Assembly (NCBI GenBank): GCA_038380435.1
Contig: JAWZYU010000007.1
Span: forward strand, 26,949,001-27,013,000
DNA length: 64,000 bases
Source: Ryuthela nishihirai
Taxonomy: Eukaryota; Arthropoda; Arachnida; Araneae; Heptathelidae
Direction: 5' to 3'
Shown here: in pieces, positions 45,068 through 55,649 of the stretch
Position numbering within the stretch: position 1 is the first letter of the stretch
Layout of the letters: every line of letters starts with the position of its first letter
The notes under the pieces: generated by a model
What the model saw: the letters and a program-made list of their open reading frames with translations, nothing else
What the model was told of the DNA's origin: nothing
Databases searched by the model: none
Made by a program: the position numbers and the translations under genes

Positions 45068-45821
45068 TTAAATATTCATCAGAGACATGAAAGAATCACC
45101 GTAGCCGAGTGTGATCGCTAATTTCCCTTCAGCTGCTATTGCTTCTCTGAAGCGAATATTTTTTTTTTCCATCTTCGGCTCCACCATTCCCAAAAGCATG
45201 TCGAAGTTTGTTCTAAACATTCGCATAAAGTTCTTAAAAAGAGTTGGGTTGGGTTGTTTTACCTCTGAGCGGCACTTTTTTGCACACCATGGGCTAAATG
45301 GCCAGGTCACATGGACCCCGAAGGCTCAGAGAAGGTTGGGGGATGGGACCCACTGGATCAAACTGTTGGGAGACAGATGGTAGCCTCCCGTCAAGGCCAT
45401 CCAGCGTGTTCTTTAACGTGCACAGGGTATGGCTCTCCCGCACACGGAGCCACGGCTTAACGTCCCATCCGACGGACGGCGGCCTTTCCAAGCCCATCGG
45501 TGTCCCCTACTGACCGTGGGCAGGGCGGGGAATTTTGCGGAGATAAATCTCAACGCTGATCCAGCTGGGACTCGAACCTGGGAACTACAGATTACGAGCC
45601 TGGCGCGCTACCGACTGAGCCACCCCGCCCCCATTCTTAAAAAAAAAAAGAACATTTTCATTTAAATCCAATTCCCTCATTATTCCAAAATTCCGCGTTT
45701 TAAAATAATCTTTCATCCATATCGATCGCCAGTATTTTTCACGTCTTTTTTTCACTTTTCTTTTCAGCACTAAAATTGCAGCACTTATACCTGCTAACAT
45801 AGCAGCATCAGTTACGTCCAT
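45068..45821 (-). pseudogene. PIF/Harbinger transposase N terminus, split by SINE-A
   Basis: The minus-strand frame starts at 45821 (MDVTDAAMLAGISA..., KKRREKYWRSIWMKDYF) and stops at a SINE-A inserted at 45241-45633. It continues at 45068-45240 (FKNFMRMFRTNFDMLLGMVE, NIRFREAIAAEGKLAITL, GDSFMSLM). These are the N-terminal blocks of HARBI1/ALP1-like transposases. Codons on the two sides join in frame once the SINE and one 10-bp duplication (TTCTTAAAAA) are discounted. A short deletion after AITL and an early stop follow, and the catalytic DDE domain is absent. Confidence 0.75.
45241..45633 (-). repeat. SINE-A copy cc, full length, 393 bp
   Basis: A 10-bp duplication TTCTTAAAAA flanks it (45231-45240 and 45634-45643). 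Inserted in the Harbinger transposase. Confidence 0.95.
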
Positions 45822-46017
45822 TGCAACTTCACATCTACACTGGTGAAAAATCGAAAACTATTTGACGCACAGGTGTAGACAATTGAAGGCATGCGTCCAA
45901 CGCATTCCGTCTAAGACATGCGCTAGACTATTCGGTGTTGAAAAGCGGAATTGAAAGTTGAAAGTGAAGTTGAAGATGAAAGCGTACAGTGTGGACATAG
46001 CCATTGTTAGTGAAAGT

Positions 46018-46400
46018 TGGGTTGTTTTACCTCTGAACGGCACTTTTTTCCACACCATGGGCTAAATGGCCAGGTCACATGGACCCCGAAGGCTCGGAGA
46101 AGGTTGGGGAAGGAGACCCACTGGAACAGCTGTTGGGAAACAGATGGTAGCCTCCCGTCAAGACCATCCAGCGTGTTCTTTAACGTGCACAGGGTATGGC
46201 TCTCCTGCACACGGGGCCACGGCTTAACGTCCCATCCGACGGACGGCGGCCTTTCCAAGCCCAGCGGTGTCCCCTACTGATCGTGGGCAGGGCAGGGATT
46301 TTGGCGGATATAAATCTCAACGCTGACCCAGCTGGGACTCGAACCTGGGAACTACAGATTACGAGCCTGGCGCGCTACCGACTGAGCCCCCCCCCGCCCC
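46018..46400 (-). repeat. SINE-A copy dd, full length, 383 bp
   Basis: A 12-bp duplication GTTAGTGAAAGT flanks it (46006-46017 and 46401-46412). It lies just outside the Harbinger right end. Confidence 0.95.
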
Positions 46401-46412
46401 GTTAGTGAAAGT

Positions 46413-46858
46413 ATTTTGCAACCACAATCAATACTTCATTGTTCAAACTGAGCACAATTGCTCCGATTGCAGTTCTAAAAATAGATTCGAGTTTCAAATT
46501 TTACTGAATGTAGTCCCAGAGGCACGGGTGTTGCGAATATATACATACATTATCTTCAAACAGCTATGGCCACTAGAGATATCAAGCCAGACGGAGACAT
46601 TTAATTCTAAGCACGCCTCTCTTCAGAAAGCAACTGCTCTATTTACTCACTACTCGTCGACGTTAACCACGATGTTCATAACTCTGTTTACTAATTTGCA
46701 ATTCTCCTTGGGGGCAATAGAGTGCAACCTCTCTTAGCATAAAATGCTACTTAAAGCCAGTCAATGACGCCTTTGTCTAATGTTATCATTTAATTCAATT
46801 ACTAGGGGAGGTCATAAGTTTATGGGAAGATTTAATAGTCCAGAAATTGTAATTCAGT
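46413..46858. other. Unassigned
   Basis: The 110-codon frame at 46405-46737 shows no motif I recognise. Confidence 0.4.
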
Positions 46859-47234
46859 ACAGTAAAAATATCCGAACACTATGGTTGATTACAGAATTCA
46901 GAAAAAATATCTGGCAACGATTTTTTTTTAGAAATTAGTGATCTGGCAACCTTCGTGTCACGTGACACTGCCATGGCTAGTCACGTGACACGAATTATTG
47001 CCATGGCTAGTACGCTAGCCGGACCTTTCACCTATTGAACACGTCTCGGACATGATGAGCCGACAGCTCGAACAACACATAAGAGGTGCACCAACCACTG
47101 CCGCTGAAATGGAACAGCGACTTCGCGCTATTTGGCGTTCTATCCCTCAAGAGAACTTTATAGAACTGTACGATAGACTTCCCCGCCGTGTTCATGGATG
47201 TATTGCTGCGTGGGGCGATTCAACATCATACTAA
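46859..47234 (+). mobile_element. Tc1-like element fragment
   Basis: Left end TA|CAGTAAAAATATCCGAACAC, then ATGGTTGATTACAGAATTC, TATCTGGCAACG and TTAGTGATCTGGCAACCTTC, all shared with the MITE at 55849-56446, then a transposase C terminus. The inner part of the element between 46970 and 47018 is deleted or scrambled (GCCATGGCTAGT occurs twice). I could not locate a right end. Confidence 0.75.
47019..47234 (+). pseudogene. Tc1-like transposase C terminus
   Basis: Reads PDLSPIEHVSDMM and then about 58 more residues to a stop (EMEQRLRAIWRSIPQENF, RVHGCIAAWGDSTSY). PDLSPIEHV is the block with the third catalytic acidic residue of DDE transposases of the Tc1 type (Trp is usual where Ser follows EHV). 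Everything upstream, including the first two catalytic residues and the DNA-binding domain, is missing. Confidence 0.85.
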
Positions 47235-48672
47235 TCATACCACTTTACCGTGTAGATGAAGTGGTAATTTTCCAATTTTTTTTACAATGAAATCAATCGC
47301 ACATCTCAGTGTATGGTAGCAGCTGCCTGCCTTTCAATAAAATGGCATTAATCCTTCCATGTATTGTAATTTTTTTACCTGTAGTGTATTACTACCATCA
47401 AAATGTGGCGGTTTAGCTGCCCAACTCCTGATAATAGATGGCGCCACTGGTGATTCAATAGGAATGCTCGTATATCACTGTTGAAGAAATGGTCAGTTCC
47501 TCTGTGATCTAGAAGTCATTATATTTGGCATGCTTCTGCGTTCAAATCCAAGTCAGGCAACCAATTTGTTTTCCAACTAATTATTTCAAATATTGTTAGA
47601 ATGTCAAAGATTAAAAAAGCTTCTTTAAAATGTTTAAATTCAGTTTCATTCTCTCCTTAAAAACTTCATTTAGCATTTATATATTTACGAAATTCGCTTC
47701 CCCTTGAAAACAATTGATCTTTAAACAGTTCTACATTCTTAGGTTAATATATATAAATATATGTTATACTACTACCGCTTACCTTATTATTTAATATATT
47801 TACAAGTATTACATTGCTAGCAATATTCATGAAACATACCGATTATAAAATGCATTCTAGTAAGTATCTAATGGATACATTATATTTATAAAGCAGATGG
47901 ACCAGAAACATGGTATTGCCATGATGTCTCTCATACAAGCTGTCATTTGAATTAAGCCAGTGAACATAATTGAGAAGTTGTAGATGCAGAGTGAAAATCG
48001 AATAAGGGTGAAGATAAACAAGTTTTTTTTTTTCCTTCTTTACCGTGTAGTACTTTAGCACGTATAAATATTCCCTTAACGCGAAACGGAAAACAAGAAA
48101 AAAACGCGAAAAGGATCTTCAATCAGACGAATAAAATTCTATTCAAACTTTTTTGAATAACATGAAAATTATTGGCAATCGTCATACGTAATCCCAAACA
48201 GAGTTGAATAAATTTTCACTAACTTCAAATTTCTTACTAATTAGTTATTTAACAGCTAAGAGAGAGCTTTTGGAGCGTGTACAGTCTGGTCACCTCGGTA
48301 ATTGACTGCCATTGGTTGATTTTTGTCAGGTGGTTTATGGGCGCCATATTTTGTCGTACCGGCAGATGAAAGACTATGAGTTAATGTGTGTACCAAGGTA
48401 AAGTTTTTTTTAATAGTTTTATATATTTCTACCAATTTTTGTGCCTATAAAATGTTTCACATTTTTATAGATTTTTAGTTGTATTTGTATATTTAGTAAA
48501 CGAGCGTGATTTCGAAATAAATAAACAGACTATGAATGAACTAATTTAATAGCTAAAGCAATAAAATTATATAAATCATAAACAAATTTCTGAACTAGTC
48601 ATACTAAACAACAATATGCTATCAGTATTAAATAATCCTGATGATCATAATTACTAGACTACCTCTTAAACC
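47235..48672. other. AT-rich stretch, no gene seen
   Basis: Includes AATAAAATGGCATTAAT near 47336 (possible polyadenylation signal downstream of the Tc1 fragment) and a weak tRNA-like motif near 47510-47570. Nothing else was recognised. Confidence 0.45.
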
Positions 48673-48844
48673 TCACGTTAAAGAACACGCTGGATGGCCT
48701 TGACGGGAGGCTACCATCTGTCTCCCAACAGCTATTCCAGTGGGTCCCCTCCCCCAACCTTCTCTGAGCCTTCGGGGTCCATATGACCTGGCCATTTAGC
48801 CCATTGTGTGCAAAAAAGTGCCGCTCAGAGGTAAAACAACCCAA
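48673..48844 (+). repeat. SINE-A fragment ee, 3' half
   Basis: 5'-truncated copy from CACGTTAAAGAACACGC to AAACAACCCAATT, close to consensus. Confidence 0.92.
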
Positions 48845-49436
48845 TTCAAATATTTGAAAACTGATTCACAAATCAAAGTATAAGAAGAAATTTTACTAAC
48901 CTTGACTCATTTGTGTTGTTTGACTTTAGTTTATATAAATGTTTTCATTCATACTTTTGTAATAAATTACATTATTTTAGAATTATAATTGTTCGATAGT
49001 ATTTTTGAACTCACGCTGTTTTCATCCGTTTAATTCATAACAATATTTAATTGTTCTACAGTTTTTTGATTGCTATCTCTATCTTTTATAATTTTTTACT
49101 TTTGCTTTTTACAATCCTTTTCGTATTGATTTTAACTTTAGTCGTGTTATCTCACTGTGTGTGTGAGCTTTTAAACTCTGGGTACTTTTCTCTAATTAAT
49201 GATGTCAAAATGGCAGTACTCCATTGCTGATCGCTATACTTTAGTCATATGTATGCTATATACATAATAAGATTGATTTGCACTAGAAACAATATAGAAC
49301 ACAATTATATATTTAAATCCACAGGAAATAGCGACTGTAGCAAGTCATTTAATACAAGCGAACACGATTCCTAATCTTACTACAAGGTTATCGGAAATCC
49401 TTCAGGTGTTCCCAACACCTATGCAACAAAGGGTTC
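48845..49436. other. Unassigned AT-rich stretch
   Basis: No gene or repeat family was recognised. Confidence 0.45.
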
Positions 49437-49816
49437 CGTTGGATTGTTTCCCCTCTGAACGGCACTTTTTTCACACAATGGACTAAATTGCTAGGTCACT
49501 AGGGCCCCAGGGGCTCAGAGAAGGTAGAGGAAGTAGGCCCACTGGACAGCTGTTGGGAAACAGATGGTAGCCTCCTGCCAGGTCTTCCAGTGTGTTCTTT
49601 AATGTGCGGAAGATATGAACCTCCAGCACACAGAACCACGGATTTATCTCCCGTGCGACGGATAACGGCCTTTCCAAGCTCATCGGTGTCCCATACTGAT
49701 CGAGGGTAGAGCGCGGGTTTTGCGGAGATAAATCTGAACGCTGGCCCAGGTGGGGCTCGAACCTGAGAACTGCAAATTTTCTAGCCTAGCGTGGTATCGA
49801 CTGAGCCACCACTGCC
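49437..49816 (-). repeat. SINE-A copy ff, diverged, full length
   Basis: GTTGGATTGTTTCCCCTCTG to GACTGAGCCACC. Confidence 0.87.
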
Positions 49817-49902
49817 TCACTGCAACTATGGATACTTTCTGGGTGTGGGGTGGAAGTGGTGTAAGTTCCACTCGATCCAATCAGGTAAACCCACTTTCCA
49901 GA

Positions 49903-50196
49903 GCAAAACTCCCCGCCCTGCCCACGGTCAGTAGGGGACACCGATGGGCTTGGAAAAGCCGCCATCCATCAGATGGGACGTTAAGCCGTGGCTCTGTCTG
50001 CGGAAGAGCCATACCCTGTGCATGTTAAGGAACATGCTGAATGGCCTTGAAGGGTGCTTCTCATCTATCTCACAACAGCTGTTCCAGTGGGTCCCTTTCC
50101 CCAACCTTCTCTAAGCCTTCGGGGTCCTTGTGACCTGACCATTTAGCCCATTGTCTGCAAAAAAAAGTTCCGCTCAGAAGTAAAACAACCAACCTA
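49903..50196 (+). repeat. SINE-A copy gg, head missing
   Basis: Starts at CAAAACTCCCCGCCCTGCCC and ends AAAACAACCAACC. Confidence 0.87.
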
Positions 50197-50328
50197 ACCC
50201 ACATTCCAAGCTAGTGGGTAACCTTTCTAGAAAGCAACTCCGACCGAGCAAGGGACTTGATCAAACACATATGTTGCTTTTCACCAGGCCCGAAGTTGCC
50301 CTTCTTGTTGCTAGACAAGGTTGCTGTT

Positions 50329-50706
50329 TTGGGTTGTTTTACCTCTGAGCGGCACTTTTTTGCACACCATGGTCTAAATGGCCAGTGTCACATGGACCCC
50401 GAAGGCTCAGAGAAGGTTGGGGAAGGGGACCCACTGGAACAGCTGTTATGAAACAGATGGTAGCCTCCCATCAAAGCCATCCAACGTGTTCTTTAACGTG
50501 CACATGGCATGGCTCTCCCGCACAGGGGGCCACGTCTTGACGTCCCATCCGATGGACGGCGGCCTTTCAAAGCCCATCGTGTCTGCTACTGACCGTGGAC
50601 AGGGCCTTTTGCTGAGATAAATCTCAACGTTGACCGAGCTGGGACTCGAACCTGGGAACTATAGATTATGAGCCTAGCGCGCTACCGACTGAGCCACCCC
50701 CGCCCC
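50329..50706 (-). repeat. SINE-A copy hh, full length
   Basis: CTAGACAAGG occurs before (50311-50320) and after it (from about 50709), a probable target duplication. Confidence 0.9.
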
Positions 50707-51476
50707 TACTAGACAAGGCTCTAACGAAAAATGATGCTCCAGGCACGTCCTCTTTGACCCTAGCCGACCGATTCCCTCTATCTCTTTTACCATCTTTTAT
50801 ATCTTATTTGGCACATCCTAGTCTAAGTTACCGATGCGCCATATAAAACTCCAAAGAAACAAAACAACCAAGCAAGCAGCAGTGGAACACAGCTTATTTT
50901 GGAACACCCTGTAAAACGCTAAATAAATAAATAAATGAAAGCTCAGCAGGGTATTTTGAATGCAGCGGAAAGCATTCACAGTGACCGAAGTACACTAAGG
51001 AAAACAATCTTTTTTTTTTGGAATGATTAGCGGTTATGCGATGGCAAAGACGGACGTTCAGAAGCAGCAGAGAACTAAATTACAGGACAATTTCGTAATG
51101 AGCTGTGAAAGTGACAAGTAATGAGACAGTGATTCCAGATAATTAGCTTAAAGGAGAAGCAGAGCTCGTTAATTAAATTTCGCTTTCTTGTGCGACAGTA
51201 TATTTTAAAAAATATGCTCAACGAACCAAGAAGAAATGAGTGTACACGAATAAGAGAAAAACTGAAAGCTGGGTCTACTTCCTCGACCCTCACTACTGAA
51301 AGAAAATATTTCTGGACTGTTATGATTACCGGCTGTCGTCAGTTTTTGTTTACCCAGTAAGATTCTTTTGAAAGGAATTTTGCCAGTTTTGGTGCTAATG
51401 TTTCTTCGAGACAATGGCAAAATAAAAAAAGACTCTTAATTTTGGTCATGCTTAGCAGCTCATTATCTCAAGCCCA
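50707..51476. other. Unassigned
   Basis: No gene or recognisable repeat. Confidence 0.45.
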
Positions 51477-51495
51477 CTCCAGATGCATTGAGAGT

Positions 51496-51880
51496 TGGGT
51501 TGGGTTGTTTTACCTCTGAGCGGCACTTTTTTGCACACCATGGGCTAAATGGCCAGGTCACATGGACCCCAAAGGCTCTGAGAAGGTTAGGGGAGGGGAC
51601 CCACTGGAACAGCTGTTGGGAGACAGATGGTAGCCTCCCGTCAAGGCCATCCAGCGTGTTCTTTAACGTGCACAGGGTATGGCTCTCCCGCACAAGGAGC
51701 CACGGCTTAACGTCCCACCCGACGGACGGCGGCCTTTTCAAGCCCATCGGTGTCCACTACTGACCGTGGGCAGGGCGGGGAATTTTTACGGAGATAAATA
51801 TCAACGCTGACCCAGCTGGGACTCGAACCTGGGAACTACAGATTACGAGTCTGGCGCGCTACCGACTGAGCCACCCCCCG
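51496..51880 (-). repeat. SINE-A copy ii, full length, 385 bp
   Basis: A perfect 19-bp duplication CTCCAGATGCATTGAGAGT flanks it (51477-51495 and 51881-51899), the longest in the window. Confidence 0.96.
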
Positions 51881-52019
51881 CTCCAGATGCATTGAGAGTG
51901 AGTGATTCCATTTTGGAGGAAAGTTTTTATTTTATAACTGTCGTTGATTTCCCAGCTAAATTGTGTATCTGCCCCCCCCCCCCTCCTCGTTTTTTTTTCT
52001 TTTCTAGATCCGAGTGTGC

Positions 52020-52229
52020 TGTGAAGCATAAACTTTCTTGTACTCCCCCGATGAAACATAAACTTTCTTCTACCTCCTGGGGGAGCATAAACTTTCTTCT
52101 ATTTTTCTGGATAAGCATAAACTTTCTTGTACTCCCCCGATGAAACATAAACTTTCTTCTACCTCCTGGGGGAGCATAAACTTTCTTCTATTTTTCTGGA
52201 TAAGCATAAACTTTCTTCTACTATTCTCC
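52020..52229. repeat. Higher-order precursor of the 31-bp array
   Basis: GCATAAACTTTCTT recurs with different spacers (GTACTCCCCCGATGAAA, CTACCTCCTGGGGGA, CTATTTTTCTGGATAA). The three-unit block is itself duplicated in tandem. Confidence 0.8.
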
Positions 52230-52810
52230 ACTGAAGTGTAAACTTTCTTCTACTTTCCCTGGCGAAGCGTAAACTTTCTTCTACTTTCCCTGGCGAAGCA
52301 TAAACTTTCTTCTACTTTCCCTGGCGAAGCATAAACTTTCTTCTACTTTCCCTGGCGAAGCATAAACTTTCTTCTACTTTCCCTGGCGAAGCATAAACTT
52401 TCTTCTACTTTCCCTGGCGAAGCATAAACTTTCTTCTACTTTCCCTGGCGAAGCATAAACTTTCTTCTACTTTCCCTGGCGAAGCGTAAACTTTCTTCTA
52501 CTTTCCCTGGCGAAGCATAAACTTTCTTCTACTTTCCCTGGCGAAGCATAAACTTTCTTCTACTTTCCCTGGCGAAGCATAAACTTTCTTCTACTTTCTC
52601 TGGCGAAGCATAAACTTTCTTCTACTTTCCCTGGCGAAGCATAAACTTTCTTCTACTTTCCCTGGCGAAGCATAAACTTTCTTCTACTTTCCCTGGCGAA
52701 GCATAAACTTTCTTCTACTTTCCCTGGCGAAGCATAAACTTTCTTCTACTTTCCCTGGCGAAGCATAAACTTTCTTCTACTTTCCCTGGCGAAGCATAAA
52801 CTTTCTCTTA
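52230..52810. repeat. 31-bp minisatellite, 18 near-identical units
   Basis: The GGCGAAGC motif recurs every 31 bp from 52261 to 52788, each followed by ATAAACTTTCTTCTACTTTC. Variants are single bases (GCGTAAAC in a few units). Confidence 0.93.
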
Positions 52811-53614
52811 CTCTTTCCCTATGAGTCATGACCTTTCCCCTAATTTTCTCATAGAGCTAGACATCGAAACATCTCTTTCCCATAAATCATCAGTTTCATT
52901 TTTCAAGGATTCGTATTTGTGACGTTTTTTAGGAAGGTAACTATGCATATAGCGGAGGACTGTATTACACCGAAACCTGCATTCGTAACCTCTTAAAGCC
53001 ACCGGTACTACAGAAGAGGATCATTTTCAACAGTGTTATGAAACGAACAACAAATCAAAGAAACTTGTTTAAAAGACTCATTTCAAGTCAAGTCCTTAAG
53101 AGAATGTTATTAGCGTCCTTTCTGGCCACTTTAAAGCAAAGCTGGAAAGGCATCGAGTCTCTTGGAGCCAGATTAATGTTTCATGATCTCGCTGCTCTGT
53201 AATTAAAGCTATGCAAAAAACTCCATTAATATCAGATTATTAAGGTAATTACTTGTAAATCGGAATTCAGATGGCAGAGTTGAATAACAATGGTTTACAA
53301 GGCAAGATGTTTCGGGAAGAAAGTTCTCTAAAACTGGAAGCGTAAATTTCATCTTTTTTTCTTTTAAAAAGAAACAGATATTGAACCACTATTTAATTAC
53401 ACTGCGTATTTTAAAATCAGCATTTATTTTTTTCTGGGAACAAATGAAACTTATTTCTCCTAGCTTATTAGTTTTGTTTTTACGGAAAGCTGATTTTAAG
53501 CTTAAACGATAAGGAAATTAATTTAAGAAATTAATTAAATAATAATAATTAAATTAATTTTAAGCTTAAACGATCTTTGAATATCTTTGACAAATTAATG
53601 CCTTATTCAGTAGG
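52811..53614. other. Unassigned
   Basis: No gene or transposon end was recognised. Near 53510-53570 TTAAGCTTAAACGAT occurs twice. Confidence 0.45.
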
Positions 53615-53735
53615 GCGAAGGTTGCTAAGTCAGTAAAGCTGAAGGTCACCTTGAGAACACGAGGCCTGCAGCAGTTCAGCAAAAGGAGTAAAATTAATTA
53701 TGCACAAATTTTTAAGTTTTTTGATTTGTCTAAAC

Positions 53736-55408
53736 CTAGGGTTCTCAACGTAGGGTACGTGGTAAATTTTTTTGGGTACATAGTGAGAGCTCAAAAGTCG
53801 CTAAGTTGGCAACTCTGCTGTGCAAAAATATCTTTTTTTGTGTTTATCGATATGTATAATTTATGAATACAAAATTTAATGTGTTTGTGTGTATATAATA
53901 TATACGTTTTATTTTATTTCCATTATTATATTATAACTATAATTTTATCTATCTATACAAGGGGTACGCCAATTACATACACATTTCCAGGGGGTACGTG
54001 AATCATAAAAGGTTGAGAACCACTGATAATGTTTTATTTTATTCCCATTGTTACACTATAACTACAGTTTTACCTATCTATACCAGGGGTACGCCAGTTA
54101 CATACACATTTCCAGAGTGTACGTGAAGCATAAAAGGTTGAGAACCACTGATATATATGTTTTATTCCCATTGTTATACTATAACTATAGTTTTATCTCT
54201 CTATACAAGGGGTACGCCAGTTACATACACATTTCCAGGGGGTACGTGAAGCATAAAAGGTTGAGAACCACTGATATATACGTTTTATTCCCATTGTTAT
54301 ACTATAACTATAGTTTTATCTATCTATACAAGGGGTACGCCAGTTACATAAACATTTGCAGGGGGTACGTGCAGCATAAAAGGTTGAGAACCACTGATAT
54401 ATATGTTTTATTCCCATTGTTATACTATAACTATAGTTTTATCTATCTATACAAGGGGTACGCCAGTTACATACATATTTCAAGGAGGTACGTGAAGCAT
54501 AAAAGGTTGAGAATCACTGATATATGTGTTTTATTTTATTCCCATTGTTATACTATAACTATAGTTTTATCTATCTATACAAGGGGTACGCCAGTTACAT
54601 ACATATTTCAAGGAGGTACGTGAAGCATAAAAGGTTGAGAATCACTGATATGTGTTTTATTTTATTCCCATTGTTATACTATAACTATAGTTTTATCTAT
54701 CTATACAAGGGGTACGCCAGTTACATACATATTTCAAGGAGGTACGTGAAGCATAAAAGGTTGAGAATCACTGATATATGTGTTTTATTTTATTCCCATT
54801 GTTATACTATAACTATAGTTTTATCTATCTATACAAGGGGTACGCCAGTTACATACATATTTCAAGGGGGTACGTGAAGCATAAAAGGTTGAGAACCACT
54901 GATATATATGTTTTATTCCCATTGTTATACTATAACTATAGTTTTATCTATCTATACAAGGGGTACGCCAGTTACATACGTATTTCAAGGGGGTACGTGA
55001 AGCATAAAAGGTTGAGAATCACTGATATATATGTTTTATTTTATTCCCATTGTTATACTATAACTATAGTTTTATCTATCTATACAAGGGGTACGCCAGT
55101 TACGTACACATTTCCAGAGGGTACGTGAATCATAAAAGGTTGAGAACCACTGATATATATGTTTTATTTTATTCCCATTGTTATACTATAACTATAGTTT
55201 TATCTATCTATACAAGGGGTACGCCAGTTACATACACATTTCCAGAGGGTACGTGAAGCATAAAAGGTTGAGAACCACTGATATATATGTTTTATTTTAT
55301 TCCCATTGTTATACTATAACTATAGTTTTATCTATCTATACATAAGATACGCTAGTTACATACACATTTCCAGAGGGTACGTGAATCATAAAAGGTTCAG
55401 AACCACTG
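53736..55408 (-). mobile_element. hAT-type MITE expanded to 1.67 kb
   Basis: Ends are CTAGGGTTCTCAACG and AAAGGTTCAGAACCACTG, flanked by a perfect 8-bp duplication GTCTAAAC (53728-53735 and 55409-55416). It is the same family as 9076-9409 in reverse orientation, with about 12 tandem copies of its CAGTGG-end segment. Confidence 0.88.
54010..55408. repeat. ~125-bp tandem array inside the hAT MITE, about 12 units
   Basis: GGTTGAGAA(C/T)CACTGAT recurs at about 54012, 54138, 54260, 54383, 54509, 54635, 54761, 54887, 55013, 55140 and 55267, with a final end at 55395. Each unit holds one terminal-repeat copy plus TATACTATAACTATAG and GGGGTACGCCAGTTACATAC. Open frames at 54048-55256 are repeat translations. 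Confidence 0.9.
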
Positions 55409-55416
55409 GTCTAAAC

Positions 55417-55649
55417 GTCAACTAAAAGCTACTTATTCTTTTATATTTCTATTATTAATATAATTCTCTCGTTTCCTCTCCTTCTCTATTAAATTGCTAA
55501 AGTAATATAATTAATTCATTACGATTTTATTAAAATATTTAAAAATATTCTTAAAATAAATACTCCCAGCAAAATGTTCATATATAATATTACAATTAAA
55601 ACTGCAAAATATTTCAAAATTAGTTCTTCTGCTACTGCACTATCCCGGT
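55417..55649. repeat. Continuation of the dispersed host repeat
   Basis: ATTCATTACGATTTTATTAAAATATTT matches ATTCATTGGGATTTTATTAAAATATTT at about 29180, downstream of the empty site. Confidence 0.55.

Larger units (their letters stand above)
44110..46002. mobile_element. Decayed PIF/Harbinger-type element with two SINE insertions
   Basis: Ends are GGCTATGTC (44110) and GACATAGCC (to 46002), flanked by ATT on each side (44107-44109 and 46003-46005), a 3-bp duplication as in PIF/Harbinger. It encodes the N terminus of a Harbinger transposase on the minus strand and the start of a second, MADF-like frame on the plus strand. CpG-rich subterminal repeats of GCATGCGTC/TAGCGCA occur near both ends. 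Without the SINEs it is about 1.27 kb, shorter than coding copies usually are, so most of both genes has been deleted. Confidence 0.75.

Noticed and set aside
45298..45665. Open frames of 70-130 codons seen in nearly every SINE-A copy, for example with RSHGPRRLREGWG or RLNVPSDGRRPFQAHRC
   Set aside because: They occur in several frames and on both strands of a tRNA-derived SINE and are lost in diverged copies.
46405..46737. 110-codon frame beside the SINE-A at 46018-46400
   Set aside because: No recognisable domain; begins at the SINE target duplication and appears to be chance.
52230..52810. CRISPR-like regularly repeated array
   Set aside because: Units are contiguous with no unique spacers, and the genome is eukaryotic; it is a minisatellite.
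54048..55256. Repetitive Tyr-rich open frames
   Set aside because: Translation of the ~125-bp hAT-derived array; the frame changes between units when unit length varies.
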